64,000 nucleotides of DNA, taken from Planctomycetaceae bacterium. Lineage in GTDB: Bacteria; Planctomycetota; Planctomycetia; Pirellulales; Pirellulaceae. Below the pieces are notes generated by a model. It had not been told where the DNA came from. It made no database searches and worked only from the letters and a program-made list of their open reading frames with translations. Position numbers and translations under genes: made by a program. Each line of letters begins with the position of its first letter. Position 1 is the first letter of the stretch. Shown piece by piece: positions 36,743 through 45,081 of the stretch. Location: NCBI GenBank assembly GCA_002709045.1, contig PAPJ01000035.1, positions 1 through 64,000 on the forward strand, in the 5' to 3' direction.

Positions 36743-36764
36743 CAGCGATTCTTAAGAATCGCTG
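36743..36764. terminator. 22-bp perfect palindrome downstream of the kinase
   Basis: cagcgattcttaagaatcgctg is self-complementary across all 22 bp, so it has no true loop. It is followed by CTATTAAAT without a clear U-run. It can form a hairpin or cruciform, or be bound by a dimeric regulator between the kinase and the small exported gene at 36812. Confidence 0.5.
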
Positions 36765-36811
36765 CTATTAAATATAAAACTAAACGATTGAATTCTATTG
36801 GAGTCTAAATC

Positions 36812-37081
36812 ATGAAAAACTTTATTCTGGGTATGCTATCCGCCGTCCTCATTGCCGGCATCTGTGGAGCAGTTGTCCAAGATCGGAACCGAGGGGCTGA
36901 GTATGAACACATTTACATTGATCCTGAAAACTTCACCATGCAATTGTTCACGGATTTCGAGGCTACTCCGGTACCAAAGAATCAAGGCGTATTTTTCGAT
37001 ACGTTAGGTAAGCTACAGAAAAGCGGCTGGCGTGTTGTTTCCATGGATGACGTCGGCTTTGTAATGATGCGAGAAAAATAA
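36812..37081 (+). CDS. small exported/anchored hypothetical protein
   Basis: The 89-residue product has an N-terminal hydrophobic segment (residues 4-23, signal or anchor). A compact domain follows with EYEHIYIDPENFTMQLF and KLQKSGWRVVSMDDVGFVMMRE. The W-R/K-V-V pattern near the end loosely recalls DUF4177-like small domains. ATG 36812 is used; a clear purine-rich site is not obvious. It is flanked by strong hairpins, so it is likely expressed alone or read from the kinase unit. No function is recognised. Confidence 0.6.
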   Translation: MKNFILGMLSAVLIAGICGAVVQDRNRGAEYEHIYIDPENFTMQLFTDFEATPVPKNQGVFFDTLGKLQKSGWRVVSMDDVGFVMMREK

Positions 37082-37088
37082 AAAGAAC

Positions 37089-37128
37089 GAGGGAGTAAGC
37101 CACCAAAGACTTACTCCCTCTATTTCTT
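37089..37128. terminator. bidirectional terminator
   Basis: An 11-bp perfect stem, gagggagtaag (37089-37099) and cttactccctc (37110-37120), is followed on the plus strand by TATTTCTTT. On the minus strand, the A-run before 37089 gives a U-run. It ends the gene at 36812 and the convergent gene at 37143. Confidence 0.8.
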
Positions 37129-37142
37129 TAACTAGATATTAT

Positions 37143-37577
37143 TTAGCGTTGAACAAATCGATTCCGATTCCTGTTACGGTATTGTTCCGAGGAACCTTGT
37201 CGGAATTGATTGAGCATATTTTCAATGTTGAAAACACTCTGTTCGTTAACATGCTCTTCAATTTCCATGCGTTCTATTTCACGATGATAAATCACCCTTC
37301 GCGATGCCTGCCGACTCTGTACACCAGAGGCTCGCTGAATCTGTTGCAGTAGATCCTGAAATTGACTACTGCTTCCCTGCATATTGGAAACATTACGAGC
37401 TCTTACAGCCCGAGGAGCCATTTGGAAAGGTGCTTGATTCATACCGTTCCCTCGCATATTCCATTGTGTCGAACCATTATTCATGGTGAACGGAAATCCG
37501 AAATCCTGAGCTTTTGCATCTCCCAAACTCATATGAGCTACCAAAATAGCTACCATCATTGTGATTGCCTTTTTCAT
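37143..37577 (-). CDS. exported Gln/Asn/Arg-rich hypothetical protein
   Basis: The 144-residue product has a clear signal peptide (AITMMVAILVAHMSLGDAKAQ). The mature N-terminus begins DFGFPFTMNNGS, then Met/Gln/Asn-rich low complexity, a helix-prone middle (QFQDLLQQIQRASG), and a basic Asn/Arg tail (QYRNRNRNRFVQR). It is divergent from the gene at 37930 across about 350 bp that should hold both promoters. The mature start resembles that of the protein at 37930, which begins NFGFSIFG. AGGAG lies just before ATG. Confidence 0.7.
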   Translation of the reverse strand: MKKAITMMVAILVAHMSLGDAKAQDFGFPFTMNNGSTQWNMRGNGMNQAPFQMAPRAVRARNVSNMQGSSSQFQDLLQQIQRASGVQSRQASRRVIYHREIERMEIEEHVNEQSVFNIENMLNQFRQGSSEQYRNRNRNRFVQR

Positions 37578-37929
37578 TTTATTTCTCCTGGCAAGTGATT
37601 ATTTGAGTGGGACATTTTAAAGGTTACTGAATTTAATGTTTTCAGTAATTGCCCCTTACGCTATCTAAAACGTAGCCTGAATCCAAACCGGACAAGAAAA
37701 AGAGAAAAATAAAGAAAATAGACTTTAAACACGTGGGGAATACTATCGCAATCTGGGATTTAATCAGTTTGATTACACAATGTTTCAAATTGACTCTCTG
37801 ATTCGCAAGTCACCCTTATGAAAACACCTAAAAATAGCGTTTTTACTAATATGGTATGGTGTTTGCGAATAAATCAAATGGTTGGTCAGAACATCTGACC
37901 TGAACAAAATCCCATTTGGAGAAAATCTC

Positions 37930-38268
37930 ATGAGTAAGAAAATATTATTTTTGGGCATCATGGCCTGCCTTAGCTTCTCGGTCCCCGAAGCCAAAGCGGG
38001 CAACTTCGGTTTTAGTATTTTTGGGCCCCAGGGCGGACAATTCAGTTTTTACAACGGTCCTTCTTTTTCAAACAGGGGTTACCAACATCGAAGACCGGTA
38101 TACTCAGGCTTTAATTTTCAGAATAATTTTTGCATGCCGAGATATCAGTTTCAGTCTAACAGGCAAAATTATCAATACCGTAGTTTTTCGAACCAACGAT
38201 ACCGCTCTCGATCAAGTTTCCGTTCCAATTTCTCCCAACATTCATTTCCATCTTTCTGGGGATTCTAA
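37930..38268 (+). CDS. exported aromatic/Arg/Asn-rich hypothetical protein
   Basis: The 112-residue product has a signal peptide (KKILFLGIMACLSFSVPEAKAG) and a mature chain that begins NFGFSIFGPQGGQ. It is rich in Tyr, Phe, Arg, Asn, Ser and Gln (SNRQNYQYRSFSNQ). ATG 37930 follows TTTGGAGAAAATCTC, a good ribosome binding site. The 48 bp upstream are also open but are leader. Composition suggests a sticky envelope or matrix protein, or an intrinsically disordered secreted factor. No family is recognised. Confidence 0.65.
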   Translation: MSKKILFLGIMACLSFSVPEAKAGNFGFSIFGPQGGQFSFYNGPSFSNRGYQHRRPVYSGFNFQNNFCMPRYQFQSNRQNYQYRSFSNQRYRSRSSFRSNFSQHSFPSFWGF

Positions 38269-38281
38269 TAACTAAGCAACA

Positions 38282-38322
38282 GGTTGGTCGGCTTTCCAAA
38301 GCCGACCAACCATTTTGTTTCC
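38282..38322 (+). terminator. strong terminator
   Basis: A perfect 14-bp stem, ggttggtcggcttt (38282-38295) and aaagccgaccaacc (38298-38311), has a 2-nt centre (so 3-5 nt open in practice) and is followed by ATTTTGTTT. It closes the gene at 37930. An apparent open frame from 38284 runs through it and should not be taken as coding start. Confidence 0.85.
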
Positions 38323-38364
38323 CTGACACACTTTTACTATTTAAATTTTTCACAAAACAATTCT

Positions 38365-38793
38365 ATGAATGAACTTTCGAATGAAGATCCAACGACCTGG
38401 CCAGAACAATTAGAACTACTGGAACAATATTCGCATAAACTATATTCACTGGCCCGGGAAATGGTGGCGTTACTGCAGGAACATCAAGAGAGTAAATGGG
38501 AAGAAATCTACGCAAGCTTTGCTCAGGCCATTGGCAATGCTAAGACTAATCGCCAACGGCTCATGGCAATCAATGCCATTCATTCAATCTATGGAGGGAT
38601 GGGAAGTTGGAATGACTTCTACCTTCTTGCTTTGGGAGAGGCCGAAGATTTGAGAATGTCTTTGAGCAATGCCATTTATAATTTGGCCGAAACAATGAAG
38701 ATTCAGATATTATCAGGACCGAAGGAACCAAAGAGAAGTATTTGGCAAAAAACAAAAAGTGTGTTTTTTAGATCACTCTTGAAAGGAAACTAA
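38365..38793 (+). CDS. helical hypothetical protein
   Basis: The 142-residue product is largely alpha-helical by composition. It has an acidic start (ELSNEDPTTWPEQLELLEQY), a central WEEIYASFAQAIGNAKTNRQ segment, and a basic C-terminus (EPKRSIWQKTKSVFFR). No membrane span or family is recognised. ATG 38365 is chosen because the longer frame starts inside the terminator at 38282. It precedes a small membrane gene by 7 bp, so the two form a unit. Confidence 0.55.
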   Translation: MNELSNEDPTTWPEQLELLEQYSHKLYSLAREMVALLQEHQESKWEEIYASFAQAIGNAKTNRQRLMAINAIHSIYGGMGSWNDFYLLALGEAEDLRMSLSNAIYNLAETMKIQILSGPKEPKRSIWQKTKSVFFRSLLKGN

Positions 38794-38800
38794 GAGAGTC

Positions 38801-38998
38801 GTGGGAATGCTAAAAATCAGCCGGCTTTTAATGTCCTTGATCGCTCTGATCATCAGTGCTTTTTGCCTATTCGGCTTCTTGGCAACTTTTGAACCGGTTC
38901 AGAGTGCGATAACGTTTAGGGTCGTTTATGTAATTCTGGGGATCACTGCAGGCATTATGAGTAGTCGCATGATGTACTTAGCCGTTCGAAATCCTTAA
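38801..38998 (+). CDS. 65-residue two-span membrane protein
   Basis: GTG 38801 or ATG 38807 starts a protein with two hydrophobic helices (about 9-29 and 37-58). It follows the preceding helical protein by 7 bp, with GAAAGG and GAGAG upstream. No family is recognised. It is probably a partner of the upstream gene. Confidence 0.5.
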   Translation: MGMLKISRLLMSLIALIISAFCLFGFLATFEPVQSAITFRVVYVILGITAGIMSSRMMYLAVRNP

Positions 38999-39016
38999 TG
39001 AGATTTCCGCAGAGAA

Positions 39017-39850
39017 TTAGGGCGCACCATAAATACCGTCACGCATCTTCTTTGGTGCGTTAGTGGTAATTGACTGTACTCCCATCTCGATAAGCTCCTT
39101 GGCTCGAGGGATTTCGTCTACGGTCCAGACGTGATATTCATAACCCGCTTTTTGGAATGATTTTACCAGTTCCCCGCTTAGATTGTCGTGATGAGTACTC
39201 AATCCATCCGTTCCCAACTTCTTTAGTGTGCGAAGAACAGAGGACGGGGGTGGTTGCAACGTACCTTCATTACTTATTTTGAATCTGGTCAACCAAAACG
39301 TCTTTAGTTCCGGAAATTGCTTTTCGACAGCCTTAATAACATCCTGCTGGAAGGAAATAATAACTATTTGTCTTAACTCTAGTGAACTGGCTCGAATTTG
39401 ATCGATCAGTCCGGGAACCAACCGGGCATCGCTTTTGATCTCGATAAAAATGCGTTTTTGTTTGGGAATAGTTGCAATTACCTCCTTAAAAGTCGGGATT
39501 CTTGTTCCTGCAAATTGTTTGTCATACCAGTGACCAAAATCAAGCTGCTTTAATTCAGCCAAAGTCAGATTCTTCACGTCAAGATTTTTTTGCGTGTAAT
39601 GACGGATGTTAGCGTCATGCACACAGACAATTTCACCATCACGCGTTAAGTGGAAATCTCCCTCAATAGCATCTGCTCCCTGCAGCCAGGCCTGCTTAAA
39701 CGCTGGAAGCGTATTCTCCGGAGCATCTTTAGAAGCACCCCGATGAGCAACAATCGGAATTTTCTTCAACACTTTATTAGTTTGTGCATTTACTATTAAG
39801 CCAGCAAAAAAATGAACCCCCAGCATCAAAGGTATTAATATTTTGACCAT
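39017..39850 (-). CDS. exported glycerophosphodiester phosphodiesterase
   Basis: It hydrolyses glycerophosphodiesters to glycerol-3-phosphate and alcohol. The 277-residue GDPD-family protein has an N-terminal signal (residues 1-22) and the TIM-barrel signature VAHRGASKDAPENTLPAFK (catalytic His-Arg and Glu). GDFHLTRDGEIVCVHD supplies the metal-binding Glu/Asp and second His. IEIKSDAR lies mid-barrel, and the C-terminus has YHVWTVDE. All catalytic residues are visible. Export suggests phosphate or glycerol scavenging. Confidence 0.95.
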   Translation of the reverse strand: MVKILIPLMLGVHFFAGLIVNAQTNKVLKKIPIVAHRGASKDAPENTLPAFKQAWLQGADAIEGDFHLTRDGEIVCVHDANIRHYTQKNLDVKNLTLAELKQLDFGHWYDKQFAGTRIPTFKEVIATIPKQKRIFIEIKSDARLVPGLIDQIRASSLELRQIVIISFQQDVIKAVEKQFPELKTFWLTRFKISNEGTLQPPPSSVLRTLKKLGTDGLSTHHDNLSGELVKSFQKAGYEYHVWTVDEIPRAKELIEMGVQSITTNAPKKMRDGIYGAP

Positions 39851-39973
39851 TATGTTCTCACTTGCAGCAAAAAAATGTTGTTAAGAAATTACCGATGGCA
39901 AGTTTGGCTTCTTCAAGATTTCGTTTCTTCTTCCTAAAGGTTCCCGGTAACTACTTAAGGCTCCGTAATCCAG

Positions 39974-40360
39974 CTAGTCAATTGCTAAACGTGGCATGAC
40001 TGTAAAATCCTTACTCCCGGTAAGTGGACATACTTTCATTGCCTTAATAGAAGGTATCAACGGAAGCGGGTTCTCAGCCTCCGGGAATTTGAAGAGTTGA
40101 ATCATTTCCCCGGTGCTATGGTTCCATATTCTGGCGACCGGTTGCGGCGATTTTTCGGTACGTGACCACCTTAAATATACGAATTTTTTTGTCTCCGGAT
40201 CGAATGCCGTGTACTGCTCAAAAAGCCGACCACCACCAAAAATTACCATATAAGATCTAGTTTCTCCATCAATCTTGCTGGTCACTTCATAACCGGTACC
40301 CGCATAGAGAGAAGATGAAATCAATAGAGCAACAGCAGTCAGTATTAATCGATTTAACAT
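39974..40360 (-). CDS. exported hypothetical protein
   Basis: The 128-residue product has a signal peptide (NRLILTAVALLISSSLYAG). A beta-rich mature part follows with YEVTSKIDGETRSYMVIFGGGR and KKFVYLRWSR, ending MKVCPLTGSKDFTVMPRLAID. No family is recognised. ATG at 40360 is chosen since AGGAAATAAAA precedes it; the longer frame from 40399 lies in leader sequence. Confidence 0.6.
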   Translation of the reverse strand: MLNRLILTAVALLISSSLYAGTGYEVTSKIDGETRSYMVIFGGGRLFEQYTAFDPETKKFVYLRWSRTEKSPQPVARIWNHSTGEMIQLFKFPEAENPLPLIPSIKAMKVCPLTGSKDFTVMPRLAID

Positions 40361-40418
40361 TTTTATTTCCTGTGGTCCTGCGCACTGATTCGCCCACACC
40401 CGAAAGCAGCATAATCTA

Positions 40419-40862
40419 TTAACGCTCAGAATGTTCTTTTTTATTGGTTAAGTAATCTAGTTTCATACCAGCGGTTTTGTTCGTATAGATTAATACTTCA
40501 AGTGCTTCTCTGGGAGATAAACCAACAACAAATTCCCTGACCGAATTATCACCGGCCACGGCAATATCGCAACATAGTTCCAGTTCAAAGAAACCAAGAT
40601 CCCCACTGAATCGATAGCTCATGTTTCGTAAAGTACTATAATGCCCGGAAGGCAATACAGCCGGAGCATTAATAGACAGATCCGTGGGCAGTACTATCCT
40701 CTGACCCAGCCGACTCCTTAGCTCACCAACTGCTAAAATTTCGTAGATCACAAGTTTGCCGGCGGAAATAATAAGTAAGACGCCAAAAGTACAAATCAAT
40801 ATTTTCTTTTGAGTTATAGCGAAGTATTTCTTCTTCAGTTTCTCCACAGGTTGTTCAGTCAT
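40419..40862 (-). CDS. single-span membrane hypothetical protein
   Basis: The 147-residue product has a basic N-terminus, one hydrophobic helix (about residues 20-42), and an extracytoplasmic part with GELRSRLGQRIVLPTDLS and SYRFSGDLGFFELELCCD. No family is recognised. ATG at 40862 is chosen with AGG upstream. An alternative GTG at 40922 would overlap the upstream gene's stop region, implying translational coupling. It is transcribed after the DUF4345-like gene. Confidence 0.5.
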   Translation of the reverse strand: MTEQPVEKLKKKYFAITQKKILICTFGVLLIISAGKLVIYEILAVGELRSRLGQRIVLPTDLSINAPAVLPSGHYSTLRNMSYRFSGDLGFFELELCCDIAVAGDNSVREFVVGLSPREALEVLIYTNKTAGMKLDYLTNKKEHSER

Positions 40863-40914
40863 GATCAGGCCTGAATATTCTTTGGTTAACAGAGAAAAAG
40901 TGACGTCTTGTAAC

Positions 40915-41325
40915 TCAAGCACTTATTAACTTTGCCTTATTAAAATTTCGCAATTTCCAATACAAAATCAGACTTAACAGGAAAATAAACCATTCACCGA
41001 TCGCAAGCTTGTAGGTACCTGAGCTTATTTCACTGTAGCAGATGAAACTTAAGGTCCTAAACAGTACCAGATTGACGTGTATCAAAAGACAAGCCAGTAA
41101 TGAATACTCCAGAAAACGTTGATGAATAATAGGCAATATAAGAATCATTGCCATACCGATTTCCAATCCACCATATACCGTTATAAATTCAGATTTCCCT
41201 GATCCTCCAATTAACTCAAAACCAACGATGCCTGAGGTTTTATCCGGCGAGATGGCACACCATACGCCCAAAAATAGATACATAATTCCAACGGCACAAC
41301 AAAATAGAGTGATCAATCGAGACAT
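40915..41325 (-). CDS. DUF4345-like four-span membrane protein
   Basis: The 136-residue product has four hydrophobic helices. The loop SGKSEFITVYGGLEIGMAM carries a (Y)GGL-(E/Q)-x-G pattern that I associate with DUF4345 and DoxX-like small membrane proteins. The function is unknown. ATG 41325 is used. It is likely in one transcript with the next minus-strand gene at 40419. Confidence 0.6.
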   Translation of the reverse strand: MSRLITLFCCAVGIMYLFLGVWCAISPDKTSGIVGFELIGGSGKSEFITVYGGLEIGMAMILILPIIHQRFLEYSLLACLLIHVNLVLFRTLSFICYSEISSGTYKLAIGEWFIFLLSLILYWKLRNFNKAKLISA

Positions 41326-41435
41326 AGTATAGAAAATCTTTAACTTGATGAATTAAGAGCTTAGTTAACTTAGCAATCATCCGGAAAGAAATACAGTACT
41401 TTCAGCCTTTACGAATAGCTAGGAAACGTATTAAT

Positions 41436-42422
41436 TTGCACATTCCGTTTATTAATACCGCTTCAAAGAAAGGGACCGAAATAGTTTTGTTTCAAAATTG
41501 GCCTAAGATTGCGCTTTTTGTCTTTGCCCTAATCTTTGCATCTTGCGCCAAAGCTCAAACCCCTTTCATGCCAACAGGTTCACTCGCCCAGTCCGCCAGC
41601 ACCAATCTCAATTTAAGTGTACTAAACCGCGAAGAACCTTTAAATCGATTCAAGAAACAGGCCCTACAACGGGTAGCGATCTCATCCGGATACTTTAGCG
41701 ACAATGACAATTCCAGCAGGCATCGATGGTTTTCTACTGAAATTGGTACTGGTATACCACTGGGGAGTTTTGAGAACATTCTGGCAACTTCGATTTCCTA
41801 TCGAAATGATGTGCTGTCTGTGGCTACTTCAGATTTCAAACGAAGCGATCTACACGAATTAAGTGCTTCTCTGTTCTTTAGAAAACCGCTTACCGATAAA
41901 AGCAATCTACTGATTAACATTCGCCCAGGCTATTTAGGAGACTTTGACGCTTCTTCAAATACGTTTGGCATGTTTGGAATGGCTCTCATTACCAAAAAGT
42001 TGGAAGCTCATGACCTGACTTTGTCATACGGGATTGTTCATCTGAATCAAGTCACAGCGGGACTCTTACCGGGATTGGGGCTGCGCTGGGAACCAAAGGC
42101 GGAAATGACTGTTGATCTCAGAGTTCCGGAATCAAAAATATCTTGGCGACTCGGGAAAAACGGACGGTTCAGTGAACACTGGCTTCATGCCTCCCTGGGC
42201 TTTGCTGGAAATCGCTGGGGGATTCGTAAGCCAGACGGGAACGAAGCAGAGATTAGGCTTAAATATTGGTCAGCTGGACTTGCTCTGGAAAAAAAAGTGG
42301 ATGGCGGTGGAGGATGGTGGATCGATTTGTCCCACCAGTTCGCGCGCCGGTTTCTGGAAAGTGGTGAAACCGATCTAAAATTAAGCAATGGTTTTCAAAT
42401 ATCTGCTGAGTTCGCTTATTAG
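41436..42422 (+). CDS. outer-membrane beta-barrel-like protein
   Basis: The 328-codon frame has a hydrophobic export segment ending ALIFASCAKAQ. Alternating strands follow, of the type seen in outer-membrane barrels (YNP-poor; e.g. RWFSTEIGTGIPLGSF, LINIRPGYLGDFD). It ends in aromatic-rich NGFQISAEFAY, a typical barrel C-terminus with a final Tyr. No family is named. The start is uncertain: TTG 41436, or TTG 41487 with AAAGGGA upstream, which would put the signal peptide right at the start. The next gene begins 6 bp after. Confidence 0.6.
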   Translation: MHIPFINTASKKGTEIVLFQNWPKIALFVFALIFASCAKAQTPFMPTGSLAQSASTNLNLSVLNREEPLNRFKKQALQRVAISSGYFSDNDNSSRHRWFSTEIGTGIPLGSFENILATSISYRNDVLSVATSDFKRSDLHELSASLFFRKPLTDKSNLLINIRPGYLGDFDASSNTFGMFGMALITKKLEAHDLTLSYGIVHLNQVTAGLLPGLGLRWEPKAEMTVDLRVPESKISWRLGKNGRFSEHWLHASLGFAGNRWGIRKPDGNEAEIRLKYWSAGLALEKKVDGGGGWWIDLSHQFARRFLESGETDLKLSNGFQISAEFAY

Positions 42423-42427
42423 AATGA

Positions 42428-44269
42428 ATGACACCAATCAGTCAACTCGCAGAGGATGATTTGTTGAATAAAACCAGAGAACCATTAAACGCAAAGCTAC
42501 AAGAAAACAAAGATTTGGTAGACAAAGAGAAGATCAGACTATGGCCCGCTCTAATACTGATCATCACAGGTATCTTGTCATTACGAGTCACCAGCTTTTA
42601 TGAAGATGCTCCTTCCTGGTTATGGATGGTTGTGGCTTTCGGCCCCCTATTATGTTCCATACTGGGTTTAGTTTGGTGGACATTTTTTAGTCGGGTTACA
42701 ATACGACAGCGTATCTTAGGAATACTGTCAATTATGATTACCGGAGCAATGACCTTGCTTCTGTTAGATCCATCGATGCTGAGTCCGGTCATCATGATGA
42801 TAACGTTCCCACTAGGCATGGCTGGTTTTGTAACAGGGCTTTATTTTTCCACCTGGCGCCCGCAACAACAAAACTGGCTGGCTTTTACCGGATGCTTGCT
42901 CGGATTTGGCTATTCTCTGTTCTTTCGTTACGAAGGGATGTGGGGAGACTTCACAGTGAGGCTGGCTCCACGTTGGCAGCCGACCTCAGAAACACTCCTG
43001 CTAAACCGAGAAACATACGGTCAGGAAGTCTTATCGATCGAGCAACGGACCCTGTCCGTTGAACGTGTATTATGGTCAGGATTTAGGGGAAACGAACGTC
43101 GTGGCATCGCTCTTACAGAAAATCTGGAAACGGATTGGATAAAACATCCACCTGAACAGCACTGGCGGATCAAGATCGGACCCGGCTGGTCTTCATATGC
43201 AGTGGCTGGCGAACTGCTATTTACGCAAGAACAGCGGGGCGAGAATGAGTGTGTAACTTGCTACGATGCAGCATCCGGCAATGAAATCTGGATTCATATG
43301 GATCAGACTCGATTGGACGATCCTCTGGGAGGACCGGGACCTAGAGCTACTCCCACACTTCACAATGGTCAGCTCTATACACTGGGGTCAACCGGCATCT
43401 TATTATGCTTAAACCCCGTGAATGGTGAAGTCATTTGGAAGGTGAATATTCCGGAAGAAGTTGGCCGAAAAGTGCCTATGTGGGGTTTCTGTGCATCGCC
43501 ACTTCTTATCGGAGAACATCTGATTGTCCACGCAAGTGAGCGTGGTGATAATGATATATTTGCATACCGGGCATCTGACGGAAAACTGTTATGGACTTGC
43601 TCTGCCGGAGAGCACTCCTATAGTTCGCCGCAGAAACTTAACTTCGAGAATGAGCTGTATGTGGCAATTCTTACTGATGAAGGACTAGCCATTCTTGCAC
43701 CCGAAAGCGGTGATATTCTCCTGAACTATGCCTGGCCCCATAGTGGATATCGGGCGCTACAGCCTTGTTTTGTTGGGAATAGACAAATTATTCTTCCCAC
43801 AGGTATGGGAACAGGAACTCGTCTGATCCAAATTAATAAAGAAGCAAACAATTGGGATGTGCGGGAAATCTGGACCACAAAGAATCTTAAATCCGACTTT
43901 AATGATCTAGTTGTCCATCATGGACATATCTACGGATTTGATGACAACATCTTTACCTGTATTGATCTGGAAACAGGTGCGCGGAATTGGAAACGTGGAC
44001 GTTATGGTAAAGGTCAAAGTTTACTTTTGGCTGATGACAATCTGGTAATGGTACTTACCGAACAAGGATCGATGGTTGTTCTCGATGCTAATTCTGAAAA
44101 CCACAACGAATTAGCATCCATGCAGATGTTAAATGGAAAAACCTGGAATCACCCGGTGCTTATTGGTGACAGGTTGTATTTACGGAATTCAGAAGAGGCT
44201 GTCTGCTATGTTCTACCTATAAAAAAGGCACCACTGGACCTCGATCATCCGGACAAAAATCGCCATTAG
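42428..44269 (+). CDS. membrane-anchored PQQ-like beta-propeller protein
   Basis: The 613-residue product has about four membrane helices in the first 165 residues. An extracytoplasmic WD/PQQ-type beta-propeller follows, with blades such as NECVTCYDAASGNEIWIH, LLCLNPVNGEVIWKVNI and FAYRASDGKLLWTC. The Trp-containing blade motif (xGxxxW) recurs about seven times. PQQ itself need not bind, since the Asp/Arg ligands are not evident. The gene starts 6 bp after the barrel gene, so the two form a unit and may act together in the envelope. The C-terminus overlaps the convergent gene by 4 bp. Confidence 0.85.
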   Translation: MTPISQLAEDDLLNKTREPLNAKLQENKDLVDKEKIRLWPALILIITGILSLRVTSFYEDAPSWLWMVVAFGPLLCSILGLVWWTFFSRVTIRQRILGILSIMITGAMTLLLLDPSMLSPVIMMITFPLGMAGFVTGLYFSTWRPQQQNWLAFTGCLLGFGYSLFFRYEGMWGDFTVRLAPRWQPTSETLLLNRETYGQEVLSIEQRTLSVERVLWSGFRGNERRGIALTENLETDWIKHPPEQHWRIKIGPGWSSYAVAGELLFTQEQRGENECVTCYDAASGNEIWIHMDQTRLDDPLGGPGPRATPTLHNGQLYTLGSTGILLCLNPVNGEVIWKVNIPEEVGRKVPMWGFCASPLLIGEHLIVHASERGDNDIFAYRASDGKLLWTCSAGEHSYSSPQKLNFENELYVAILTDEGLAILAPESGDILLNYAWPHSGYRALQPCFVGNRQIILPTGMGTGTRLIQINKEANNWDVREIWTTKNLKSDFNDLVVHHGHIYGFDDNIFTCIDLETGARNWKRGRYGKGQSLLLADDNLVMVLTEQGSMVVLDANSENHNELASMQMLNGKTWNHPVLIGDRLYLRNSEEAVCYVLPIKKAPLDLDHPDKNRH

Positions 44270-44688
44270 TCAAAAAAATCACCAAAGAACACGATGGCCG
44301 CTGCAACAATCCGACGTTCGGAATCAGAGCAGCAGGAACTGGCATTACCCCACAATCTTCCCTGCATTCGGATCGTTCCATTGTCAGCAATTTGTCCGAC
44401 AAGCCTTCCACTCTTCCTTAAATTCCCATTAGATTGAATCTCACCAAAATATGATCCTGATTTCCTTAGCGTACCACTGCTACTGATCGATCCCACCAAT
44501 CGGCCGGATGCACGAATATCTCCATCAGACTCTATTCGGCCGACCAAACGTCCTGATTCCCGCACGTTACCATTGCTTTCCACGGTAAGAAAAAGTGATC
44601 CGGACTTGCGAATGGTTATATCTGCACTAACACTAGTACACAGTGCTAACATCACCAATACGGCAACCAGTATAAAACTGTTTTTCAT
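44266..44688 (-). CDS. exported protein with five 16-residue repeats
   Basis: The 140-residue product has a signal peptide (FILVAVLVMLALCTSVSAD). Five tandem 16-residue units follow, of the type xxGxxRxSGRLVGxIx, between residues about 37 and 117, then a Cys-Cys-containing tail with a hydrophobic end. Each unit should form a beta-hairpin blade, so a closed five-fold ring, comparable to small beta-flower proteins, is plausible. The ATG at 44688 fits the signal peptide. It is convergent with the PQQ gene, overlapping by 4 bp. Confidence 0.7.
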   Translation of the reverse strand: MKNSFILVAVLVMLALCTSVSADITIRKSGSLFLTVESNGNVRESGRLVGRIESDGDIRASGRLVGSISSSGTLRKSGSYFGEIQSNGNLRKSGRLVGQIADNGTIRMQGRLWGNASSCCSDSERRIVAAAIVFFGDFFD

Positions 44689-45081
44689 AACGAGTCTCCT
44701 TTGTAACCCCAAGTTTATTAGTCAACTCATGCAATTCTTGTGCCGTTTTATCGCATGCCAATAACTGGGAAGATCCGCCTTAAAAATTGTGGTCAGATTG
44801 ATGAATGATGCACCAATTTGAATACAGACAAATCCTACAAATGGTCGCGGCAATCTATTTCATACTTTATGACTTTTGACCAATCAGAGCTGCAAATCGT
44901 ATCAACCCAGCTACTCATTTTTCCTCTTGTTAGAGTTCTGTCAGGGGCGTGAAAACTACCCGGGAAATTATTAGAATAGGCTTAGAGTTATTGGATACCT
45001 AAATTCAACAACACATCAAATACTTCAACGCAGCTGGGTCGTTAAGTCTGCGATACATAAAACCTACAAGGAAAGAAGAAC

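Noticed and set aside
38284..38364. Upstream extension of the helical hypothetical protein
   Set aside because: It lies in the strong terminator stem; ATG 38365 is the sensible start.
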